Positions 7,668 to 15,594 of a stretch of 64,000 nucleotides of DNA are shown one piece after another. The notes under the pieces were generated by a model. That model made no database searches. It worked only from the letters and a program-made list of their open reading frames with translations, and had not been told where the DNA came from. Source of the DNA: Paenibacillus sp. FSL R5-0623 (lineage in GTDB: Bacteria > Bacillota > Bacilli > Paenibacillales > Paenibacillaceae); assembly GCF_037974265.1 (NCBI RefSeq), contig NZ_CP150233.1:3224001-3288000 (forward strand), in the 5' to 3' direction. Made by a program: the position numbers and the translations under genes. How positions within the stretch are numbered: position 1 is the stretch's first letter; every line of letters starts with the position of its first letter.

Positions 7668-9899
7668 ATGAGCAGACCTGTGTATTTTGAACCGGAGGAG
7701 AGCATGGCTTATCACAGTGGTGAAGACGTTATGCACGCCCTGATGAGCATTGCGGGAAGGTATATTGGAGCCAATCCTCCGCATCCCCCGGTCTACAGAG
7801 TGAGTAGGCCAGGACTTGTGCGCAAGTCGGATGATCACCGCTATGACTTTCCATTGGAGGATCTATTCCCCGACATGCAGAGAGGACAACAGGTCTATGC
7901 ATGGGCCAAACTGTGGAGTGACAGTGATCAGGAATTTATTTTTCATATCACCTGCTTCGGGCCGCTGAGAGTATACCATAATGGGATGGTAGTCTATGGT
8001 TCTGCACCTGAAGAGGAATATCCAGCTATACCTGTTCTGAAACTAAAATGTGGGCTGGTCAGAGGCTGGAATCATTTCGTTCTTGAATTCAAATCAGGCG
8101 AAAATGGGATAGGTGGGCAGTTCGGCACTGGCTCCCGGAAGAACAAACCCCTTCACTTCATTGTGCCGTCGCTCGAACGAGATGGGGAAGAAGGCTGGCT
8201 CTACAGTGAGCCGTTGGATTTTCCGTTGTCGGAAATTCCTTCTGGCCCCATGCGAGAGAAGGCTACTGGCGTTAACTGGTTGCCTCGGGAGGAAGACCCC
8301 GAGAAGGCATCGCCTTATGGACAGTTGGCACGGATGTATGGACTGACCAGCGGCATGTCTGCATATGCATGGACGAAGATAAGTGGTACGAAATGTGGCA
8401 AGGAGATTGTGCTAATCTCTGGTGAGGCTTACAGCCCGATTGAATTCTCGGTGGAGGGTACGGTGGTATTCCATCAAGAGCAGGCCGGACGCTTTCGCTT
8501 CGAACTGCCATTGTCTGCTGTCGTGCAAGATCTGACAGCGAACTGTGTATGTGGAGACCGGGATTGGGGATTCCGTATGGATGCAACTACAGATGAGATG
8601 TTGACGCCCGCACTGGATGTGAAAGGGCACAAAGGCAAGTGGCTGTTCCTGGGTCCTTTTCAAGTGGAACAGGAGATTGATCTGGCTTCCTGCCAGAAGA
8701 TGAAGCGGACTGCTCGTAGCGGAACAGGTGAAGACGTATACTGGCGAACAGAGTTGCCAGACGGAGAGGTACGTCCATTTCTGGAAAATGAATGGTTCGG
8801 CCGATGGAACTACCCCCTGGGCGTCACATTATACGGATTGCTTCAGCTCGGCAAAGCAGGTCAACGATCGGATATTCGAGATTACGTGCTGAATCACATT
8901 GAATTTGCCTCTGCACGTTTCAGCTACTCCTTATGGGACAGAGAGCGTTATGGTGCAGCTGGGCTGAATAATCAGCTCTCCCATATCGACAGCCTGGACG
9001 ACTGTGGATCTTTCGGCGCCACCATGCTGCTTGCTGATCAGGAGCGCAAGTTGGACGGCGTTTCAGAGACGGCAGCTCATATCGCTGACTATATTTTGCA
9101 TCAACAGTCCCGTCTGGAAGATGGCACTTTATACCGCAAGATTGGTGTCTCCAGATCAATGGATAACACGATGTGGTGTGATGATCTGTATATGAGCATC
9201 CCGTTCCTGTGTAGATACGCCGAATGGTCGGGTGACGATAAGCTGCTGTATGAAGCGGCAAGACAGGTTCTTTTGTATAAAAAGTATCTGTATATTCCAG
9301 AGCGTCAAATCATGTCCCATGTATTCGATGTGGAGCGAGGTGAGCCAACACGAACCCCGTGGGGCCGAGGCAACGGCTGGGTGCTGTTCTCCATATCGGA
9401 GCTGCTGACGGCCCTTCCTCAAGAGCATCCATCCTATACAGTTCTCATTCAGTTCTACAGGGAATTGTGTGAAGGGTACTTGGCATTGCAGGGCAGAAAC
9501 GGACTGTGGCATCAGGTATTAACGGACCCGGAATCGTATGAGGAAACATCCTGTACCTCCATGTTCATCTATGCGTATGCCAGGGGGGTGCGAATGGGCT
9601 GGCTTTTAGATCCGAAACCCTATGCACAAGCGGCGTATCAAGGGTGGAAGGGGCTTTCGGAGCGCACAATTGATAAAAGAGGCAATGTATACGGTGTATG
9701 TCGTGGCTCCAGCTACTCCTTCACGAATCATTATTACAAGCATGAACTGGGTTGGAATCTGAATGATACCCATGGGATCGGCATTGTACTTCTTGCTGGG
9801 CTTGAAACTATTGCCATGCAAGAATGGCAGACAAACACGCCGGTTTTCGCTGCGGAAAGGGTCGGAACACCGGAAAAATTGGAGAAATCATCTTTTTAG
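7668..9899 (+). CDS. N-terminally extended GH105-type unsaturated uronyl hydrolase
   Basis: A 743-residue protein about twice the usual GH105 length. Residues ~370-720 form the (alpha/alpha)6 six-hairpin catalytic domain: WFGRWNYPLGVTLYGLL, MWCDDLYMSIPF with the Asp pair at 505-506, GRGNGWVLFSI and YKHELGWNLNDTHGIG near the end. This family hydrates the 4,5-unsaturated uronic acid made by polysaccharide lyases and so removes it from oligosaccharides. The first ~350 residues contain beta-rich stretches such as LRVYHNGMVVYG and GWNHFVLEF, reminiscent of a jelly-roll carbohydrate-binding domain. No signal peptide. AGGGAGGGAG precedes the ATG. Fold and chemistry likely; the N-terminal domain's role is unknown. 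Confidence 0.85.
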   Translation: MSRPVYFEPEESMAYHSGEDVMHALMSIAGRYIGANPPHPPVYRVSRPGLVRKSDDHRYDFPLEDLFPDMQRGQQVYAWAKLWSDSDQEFIFHITCFGPLRVYHNGMVVYGSAPEEEYPAIPVLKLKCGLVRGWNHFVLEFKSGENGIGGQFGTGSRKNKPLHFIVPSLERDGEEGWLYSEPLDFPLSEIPSGPMREKATGVNWLPREEDPEKASPYGQLARMYGLTSGMSAYAWTKISGTKCGKEIVLISGEAYSPIEFSVEGTVVFHQEQAGRFRFELPLSAVVQDLTANCVCGDRDWGFRMDATTDEMLTPALDVKGHKGKWLFLGPFQVEQEIDLASCQKMKRTARSGTGEDVYWRTELPDGEVRPFLENEWFGRWNYPLGVTLYGLLQLGKAGQRSDIRDYVLNHIEFASARFSYSLWDRERYGAAGLNNQLSHIDSLDDCGSFGATMLLADQERKLDGVSETAAHIADYILHQQSRLEDGTLYRKIGVSRSMDNTMWCDDLYMSIPFLCRYAEWSGDDKLLYEAARQVLLYKKYLYIPERQIMSHVFDVERGEPTRTPWGRGNGWVLFSISELLTALPQEHPSYTVLIQFYRELCEGYLALQGRNGLWHQVLTDPESYEETSCTSMFIYAYARGVRMGWLLDPKPYAQAAYQGWKGLSERTIDKRGNVYGVCRGSSYSFTNHYYKHELGWNLNDTHGIGIVLLAGLETIAMQEWQTNTPVFAAERVGTPEKLEKSSF

Positions 9900-9949
9900 A
9901 GGGAGAAAATAGGCTGTTGGACCGGGTCGTATTGGGCATATGGGAACGG

Positions 9950-9955
9950 TATAAT
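9950..9955 (+). promoter_or_regulatory. possible internal promoter -10 before the AraC gene
   Basis: TATAAT in the 87-base gap between the GH105 and AraC genes, 32 bases before the GTG start. No good -35 lies 17 bases upstream, so this is weak evidence that the regulator has basal expression of its own. Confidence 0.3.
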
Positions 9956-9986
9956 ATCGGTATATTGCATATGAGGTGGGATAATT

Positions 9987-12281
9987 GTGACCCTTTCCTT
10001 CTTAAAGTGGCTAAAATTCAATGTCACCAATACCCAGACCCGGCTGCTGCTGATTCTGACTGTTGTTGTCTTCATGATTATTATTGCGGTGGGGATGACG
10101 ACATATTATTCTTCCAAATCGGTGTTACAGCAGGAATTAAGTGAGCCGCAACACCAGATGCTGCGAATCAGCATGAATGATATTGATGAAGTGATCCGGG
10201 AAAGTGATCAGATTGCGGTGAAAATTGCACTGAACAGTAATGTATACCGTTTTCTCACCAATGAAGTACAGGGATCATACCGCAATATTACGGAACTGGT
10301 ACAATTTTTGGAAACCTTAATCAGTAGTACGTCCTTTATTAAGAGCGCTTACATCCTTGATATGAATCGGGAGAGCATTGTTGCCTTCCCACAAGGCTAC
10401 AGCTCCAGCAAGGTTAATTTCCCGGATTCGGATTGGGTTAGCATTGCCGATGAACTTGAAGAGCGTCCCATGCTGGTCAAACAACGTGAGATTTCCACAT
10501 CTTCTGGTGCGTCCATGCCGCAAATTACACTTTACCGAAAAATAATGATCGCTGGCGAGTTGAAAGGGATTATCGCAGTTAATTTCAAGACAGAGAAGAT
10601 GTTCGAGCACATGCTGCTCTCATCCGTCTCCGACCTTGACAGCCATCGGTTCATCCTCGACACCAACAACCAGCCTTTATATGATCTCGGCAATTATGCC
10701 GTCGGAGAGGAAGCGGTCAGTCATGTACTCACTCAATTGGATGGTGAAAAGCTTGGTGAGTTTAAACATGAAGGTAAGCTTTTACTGGCTTCACAGACCA
10801 TTTCACCGTACACCGGATGGCGTTATCTGTCCGTGATATCACAAGACAGTCTCCTGGCTAATGCACAGAAGATCCGCAATATTGTTTTTATCGTATCTTT
10901 GTTGGCTCTTGTAGCAGGAGCGGTTACGATCACAGTTTACAATGCAGCTGCTTTTAGACCGGTAAGACGCATGAGACAACTGCTCAGCGGTTACGACCAG
11001 GAGAGAATCCATCCGGAGCAGATTGATCTGGAGAAAATAACGGGGCAATTGCTAACGGATCATGCTCAGCAGGCCATCAATCTCAGGCAGACCCTTCCGG
11101 AAGCTTCATCCAAATTTCTGACGGATATTTATAACGGACATATGACAGGAAGTCGGGAAATTAGCGAGAAATGGTGCCGTTATTTCAAGGATTGGAGCGA
11201 TGAGCCACTCTCTATTGCCATGTTGTCGATTGATAATTATAAGGCCTGGTGTGAGCGCTTTACGAAGTCAGATCACTCCCTGCTGAAATTTGCCATTGGT
11301 AATATCATAGCTGAACTGTTGTCTGGACAATGGCGGGTGTTATCAGCCGATCTGGGCAGAGACCGGATGCTCGTGATGCTGCAACCGATTCATTCTGGCG
11401 GTAGCAAGAGCGTAGCGACAGCAATACGAGAGACGATTGGCATGATTCCTCGCTTGCTCAAGTTTCAGGTGTCGAGCGGCGTAAGCGGGGGGCACGACGG
11501 ATTCATGCGACTTCAGCGAGCCATGCATGAGGCGGAAAGTGCGCTGGATTACAGATTCTACCTGGGATATGAAAGAGTTATTTCGTTTGAAGAGATCTCG
11601 GGTCTGCAACCGACCGAGAACACACTGGAAGAACTTGAATTCATGACTCAACTGACGGAGACCGTCGAAGCAGGCAGGGGTGAAGAAGCCCTGAGGACTT
11701 TTGACAAGATAGTTGGTCAATTGATCCACGAGCAATGGAATCCTTCATCAGCGCTGGCCTTTCTTGAAGCTGTTGCAGCTACACTTGAACGTATTCGCCT
11801 GAAGCGCGAGACAGAAGGCTGTGGATTCGAAATGGTGGATATGCGGACCATGCATCTGGATGCTGTCTGTGAAGTGCTGCGAAGCCAGATCGAAGGTTTG
11901 GCTGATTGGTTCGGTAGTCTTATGCTCAGCAAGGATTTCATACTGTGTCAACAGATGATTGCATTTATGAACAACCACCTGGAAGACCCGGTAAGCATTC
12001 AGGAGATTGCCGAGCATGCCGGGATCGGAAGCAGTTTGGCAAGCCAGTTGTTCAAGCAGGAAATGGGCGATACCATCCACGGATATTTCACTAAGCTTCG
12101 GATGGAACGTGCCTGTGAACTATTGCTGGATACGGATTACAGAATTTCCGAGATCGCAACGATGGTGGGTTATCAGCATGAGAACAGCTTTATTCGTGTG
12201 TATCGAAAATACAAGGACATTACACCGGGCAAGTACAGGGAGATAATGCGAAGCCGCAGGGGTGTACTACGGGAATCTTGA
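9987..12281 (+). CDS. membrane-bound AraC-family sensor regulator (YesS/YtdP type)
   Basis: One-component regulator of 764 residues. A transmembrane helix at ~18-40 and a second at ~295-317 bracket an extracytoplasmic sensing domain of ~250 residues (Cache-like). A cytoplasmic middle region follows, and a C-terminal AraC helix-turn-helix pair spans ~650-755 (SIQEIAEHAGIGSSLASQLFKQ, ISEIATMVGYQHENSFIRVYRKY). B. subtilis YesS and YtdP, which sit in rhamnogalacturonan clusters, have the same architecture and size. The GTG start at 9987 is favoured by GAGGTGGG at 9972-9979. Lying inside the operon, it likely activates it in response to an external oligosaccharide. Confidence 0.9.
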   Translation: MTLSFLKWLKFNVTNTQTRLLLILTVVVFMIIIAVGMTTYYSSKSVLQQELSEPQHQMLRISMNDIDEVIRESDQIAVKIALNSNVYRFLTNEVQGSYRNITELVQFLETLISSTSFIKSAYILDMNRESIVAFPQGYSSSKVNFPDSDWVSIADELEERPMLVKQREISTSSGASMPQITLYRKIMIAGELKGIIAVNFKTEKMFEHMLLSSVSDLDSHRFILDTNNQPLYDLGNYAVGEEAVSHVLTQLDGEKLGEFKHEGKLLLASQTISPYTGWRYLSVISQDSLLANAQKIRNIVFIVSLLALVAGAVTITVYNAAAFRPVRRMRQLLSGYDQERIHPEQIDLEKITGQLLTDHAQQAINLRQTLPEASSKFLTDIYNGHMTGSREISEKWCRYFKDWSDEPLSIAMLSIDNYKAWCERFTKSDHSLLKFAIGNIIAELLSGQWRVLSADLGRDRMLVMLQPIHSGGSKSVATAIRETIGMIPRLLKFQVSSGVSGGHDGFMRLQRAMHEAESALDYRFYLGYERVISFEEISGLQPTENTLEELEFMTQLTETVEAGRGEEALRTFDKIVGQLIHEQWNPSSALAFLEAVAATLERIRLKRETEGCGFEMVDMRTMHLDAVCEVLRSQIEGLADWFGSLMLSKDFILCQQMIAFMNNHLEDPVSIQEIAEHAGIGSSLASQLFKQEMGDTIHGYFTKLRMERACELLLDTDYRISEIATMVGYQHENSFIRVYRKYKDITPGKYREIMRSRRGVLRES

Positions 12282-12324
12282 CCCATACTTGAACCCATAG
12301 AATGACAAGGAGGCAGAGCCATTG

Positions 12325-14382
12325 ATGGATCGACAATCGGTCGTCACCAGGAATCATCCGGTATTAACGCAGATTGAGCCGAGATCGCCTTTATCTGTAG
12401 GTAATGGAGAATTTGCATTCAGTGCTGATTTTACGGGACTTCAGACGTATCCAGATCTGTATGAAATACCTCTTGGTACACAATCCAACTGGGGTTGGCA
12501 TTATACGGGCGGTCATCATGTATTCGGAGATGAGGATATTGTCTATCAGGCATTTGAGACATATGGCCGCAAAGTGCCATACCCTATGAAGCCCGAAGAC
12601 AAGGAAGAAGCTTATCACTGGCTTAGGCAGAACCCGCATCGACTTCAGCTTGGACGCATTTCATTTCGTTTGCTAGGAGAAGATGGTCAGGAGACGGACG
12701 TCACCCATGTCGTCCCGGTACGTCAGGAATTGAATCTATGGACCGGAATTCTGCACAGTGAATTTACCGTGCAGGGGGAAGAAGTGCGTGTAGAGACAGC
12801 CTGTGACCCACGGCTCGATTGTATCGCCATTCGTGTTCAATCTGAATTAATCCGTGAGCAGCGTCTGCAACTGTTTGTTGTATTTCCATCGCCCGATATG
12901 ACACACCGGAGCTGGTCAAAATCAGTCTTCCCCGACTGGAAGCAACATGACAGACATAGTACTGTGCTGACATCGGTCAATTCGACTTCCGCATCATTGA
13001 AACGTGTGCTGGATGAGGATGAGTATGCATTGGAATGGATCTGGGATGCAGGGCAACTTGAACAGACGGGAACTCACGAATTCACACTATCTCCCAAGGC
13101 CGTACCAGACTTGGACATCTGGTCGTGCAGTGTATCTTTTGCTGCACATAAGCCGGAAACCTTGCCAGCAGATACAGTGTTGCGATCAAGCTCGGTCCAC
13201 TGGAAGCAGTTCTGGAATGATGGCGGAGTGATTGATTTTGAAGGCAGTTCGGATCCGCGTGCCGCTGAACTGGAGCGCAGAGTGGTCCTATCCCAGTTCC
13301 TGAGTGCGGTGCACAGTGGTGGGTCCATGCCACCACAAGAGACCGGATATATGTATAACAGCTGGTTCGGCAAAATGCATCTGGAGATGCATTGGTGGCA
13401 TGCGGCGCATTTTCCACTCTGGAATCGGACCGATCTGTTGTGCAAGAGTATGGACTGGTATCTGACCATCCTGCCAGAAGCACGCGAACTGGCACGCTCT
13501 CAAGGTTATGTCGGCGCGCGATGGCCCAAAATGGTGGGTTATAACGGGCATCAGACTCCGTCGCCGGTAGCTCCGGGATTGATCTGGCAGCAACCACATC
13601 CCATGGCACTAGCTGAGATGTGTTATCTGTCCCGGCCTGACCCTGCTATGTTAACAAGGTATAAGGATATCGTATTTGAAGCGGCTGAATTTATGGTGTC
13701 CTATGCCCATTGGGATGGGAAAAGGCAAGCATATGTGCTAGGTCCGCCGCTTATCCCTGCGCAGGAGAATCACGCGATGAGCGATAGTTTGAATCCGCCC
13801 TATGAACTGGAGTACTGGAAATTCGGTTTGGAGATAGCCATCCTGTGGGCAGAGCGTTTGAATCATCCAGCCAATCCAGACTGGCGAAGAGTGGCTTCGC
13901 ACATGGCTAAACCTCGATATGAGAACGGAGTTTATCTCGCACACGAGAATTGTCCGGACACTTACAACGTTAAAAACCATGATCATCCCTCGATGGTTGG
14001 AGCACTTGGACTATTGCCAGGTTCATTAATCGATCCGGAGATCATGAGAAATACGTTGCTCAAGGTCAAAGAATACTGGGACTGGGAATCCGCCTGGGGT
14101 TGGGATTTTCCGATGTGCGCGATGACCGCAGCCAGATTGAATGAACCAGAGCTTGCAGTGGATTTCCTGATGATGGATGCCACGAAGAACACGTATTTGC
14201 CTAATGGACACAACTATCAGAGAGCAGGGTTGTGGGCATATCTTCCCGGGAACGGTGGTCTCCTAACCGCTGTCGCCATGATGGCCGCGGGCTGGACAGG
14301 GGCAGGAGAACAAGCGAATCCGGGATTTCCACGGGATGGGAGCTGGACTGTGAAGTGGGAAGGTCTTCATCCATTGATGTAA
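12325..14382 (+). CDS. large unrecognised six-hairpin-type glycosidase
   Basis: A 685-residue protein without signal peptide. The N-terminal ~280 residues look like a beta-sandwich (SPLSVGNGEFAFSADFTG, similar in style to GH65/GH95 N-domains). The C-terminal part looks like an (alpha/alpha)6 barrel with repeated aromatic/acidic signatures: YNSWFGKMHLEMHWWHAAHF, GARWPKMVGYNG, WQQPHPMALAEM, LGPPLIPAQEN and WGWDFPMCAMTAARL. This pattern recurs in proteins loosely labelled GH65-like, but I cannot place it in a characterised family. AAGGAGG at 12307-12313 lies 11 bases before the ATG and 8 before an in-frame TTG (12322), so either may be used. By context it cleaves a linkage in the imported oligosaccharide. 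Hydrolase versus phosphorylase is open. Confidence 0.7.
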   Translation: MDRQSVVTRNHPVLTQIEPRSPLSVGNGEFAFSADFTGLQTYPDLYEIPLGTQSNWGWHYTGGHHVFGDEDIVYQAFETYGRKVPYPMKPEDKEEAYHWLRQNPHRLQLGRISFRLLGEDGQETDVTHVVPVRQELNLWTGILHSEFTVQGEEVRVETACDPRLDCIAIRVQSELIREQRLQLFVVFPSPDMTHRSWSKSVFPDWKQHDRHSTVLTSVNSTSASLKRVLDEDEYALEWIWDAGQLEQTGTHEFTLSPKAVPDLDIWSCSVSFAAHKPETLPADTVLRSSSVHWKQFWNDGGVIDFEGSSDPRAAELERRVVLSQFLSAVHSGGSMPPQETGYMYNSWFGKMHLEMHWWHAAHFPLWNRTDLLCKSMDWYLTILPEARELARSQGYVGARWPKMVGYNGHQTPSPVAPGLIWQQPHPMALAEMCYLSRPDPAMLTRYKDIVFEAAEFMVSYAHWDGKRQAYVLGPPLIPAQENHAMSDSLNPPYELEYWKFGLEIAILWAERLNHPANPDWRRVASHMAKPRYENGVYLAHENCPDTYNVKNHDHPSMVGALGLLPGSLIDPEIMRNTLLKVKEYWDWESAWGWDFPMCAMTAARLNEPELAVDFLMMDATKNTYLPNGHNYQRAGLWAYLPGNGGLLTAVAMMAAGWTGAGEQANPGFPRDGSWTVKWEGLHPLM

Positions 14383-14448
14383 TCATCAGAACGTTAAACC
14401 TCGATTGAACGATACAGATGGCATAGTCATCAGAAGGAGGATTTCGAT

Positions 14449-15594
14449 ATGGTTGGAACTTCGACAAAGGCAGTGACACAGGAACGCAGAATGTCTGTCA
14501 AAATAGCAGATACCTTGCTTTCCGAATGCCAGAATGGCAATCATCCCAAGATTGCAGGCAAATGGGGCTACGTTGGCGGGATGACGCTGATGGCACTGGA
14601 ACGCGCCGCCGAATGGAATCAAGAATCTCGCTATGCGGAACTTGTCCAGCGTCACATGGATGACCTCATCGAGAATGACGGTACCATTCGGACCTATCGG
14701 TTGAATGATTACAACCTGGACATGATCAATGAAGGCAAAAATCTGTTCAGCCAGTGGAAGAGCTCAGACAATGACAAATATGCTAAGGCAATTCAGCACC
14801 TGGTTGACCAGCTTAAAGGACAGCCACGGACAAGTGAAGGTGGATTCTGGCATAAGAAAATATATCCGTTTCAGATGTGGTTGGATGGTATTTATATGTC
14901 TTCACCCTTTTTGGCGGAATATGCGAGCACCTTCGATCATCCCGAGAGCTTCGATGAAGTGGCACGACAGATTTTGTTGATCGAGCGAAAGACCCGTAAT
15001 CCGCGTAATGGCCTACTCCACCATGCCTGGGATGAGAGCAGGGAACAACGCTGGTGCGCTCAAGATACTGGTCGATCGGTTCATGTTTGGGGCCGGGCCA
15101 TGGGATGGTATGCAATGGCCGTTGTAGATGCACTGGAGCACTTTCCCGTGGATCACCCACAGCGCGGACAGATTATGGGCATATTTGAACGAATGGCATA
15201 CGCGATTGCTCATGTTCAGGATCATGATAGTGGACTCTGGTACCAAGTGATGGATCAGAACGGAAGAGCGGGCAATTATCTGGAAGCCTCTGCTTCCTGT
15301 ATGCTGACCTATGCACTCGCAAAAGGCCTGCGGTTACATTATCTGGCTGAACTGGACCGTGAAGTCGTTGATCAGGCCTATGCAGGAATATTGAAGCGGT
15401 TAGTCACTGAAGATGAAAAAGGGGTGCACTTGCACCACATCTGTCATGGTGCCGGACTCGGTGGGAAGAAGTATCGGGACGGTTCTTATGAATATTACAT
15501 CAGTGAACAGGTCGTTAGCGATGTGCAGATGGGCGTAGCCCCGTTCTTGCTAGCCAGTATTGAGATGGAGAGACTTGGGGCGGAAGAAGCGTGA
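14449..15594 (+). CDS. GH105/GH88 unsaturated rhamnogalacturonyl hydrolase (YteR-like)
   Basis: A 381-residue single-domain enzyme of the size of B. subtilis YteR/YesR. It removes the unsaturated galacturonic (or similar) residue from the non-reducing end of lyase products by adding water across the double bond. The catalytic motif MWLDGIYM places Asp146 where YteR has its essential Asp; other landmarks are HAWDESREQRW, WGRAMGWYAMAVVDALE and SASCMLTYALAKGLR. No signal peptide, hence cytoplasmic. AGAAGGAGG eight bases before the ATG is a strong ribosome binding site. Second such enzyme in the operon, so the two probably differ in substrate length or uronic acid. Confidence 0.92.
   Translation: MVGTSTKAVTQERRMSVKIADTLLSECQNGNHPKIAGKWGYVGGMTLMALERAAEWNQESRYAELVQRHMDDLIENDGTIRTYRLNDYNLDMINEGKNLFSQWKSSDNDKYAKAIQHLVDQLKGQPRTSEGGFWHKKIYPFQMWLDGIYMSSPFLAEYASTFDHPESFDEVARQILLIERKTRNPRNGLLHHAWDESREQRWCAQDTGRSVHVWGRAMGWYAMAVVDALEHFPVDHPQRGQIMGIFERMAYAIAHVQDHDSGLWYQVMDQNGRAGNYLEASASCMLTYALAKGLRLHYLAELDREVVDQAYAGILKRLVTEDEKGVHLHHICHGAGLGGKKYRDGSYEYYISEQVVSDVQMGVAPFLLASIEMERLGAEEA

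Noticed and set aside
13074..13609. Overlapping minus-strand ORFs of 131 and 175 codons
   Set aside because: They are shadows of the large glycosidase-type gene; composition is Cys/Ser/Arg-rich without recognisable domains.
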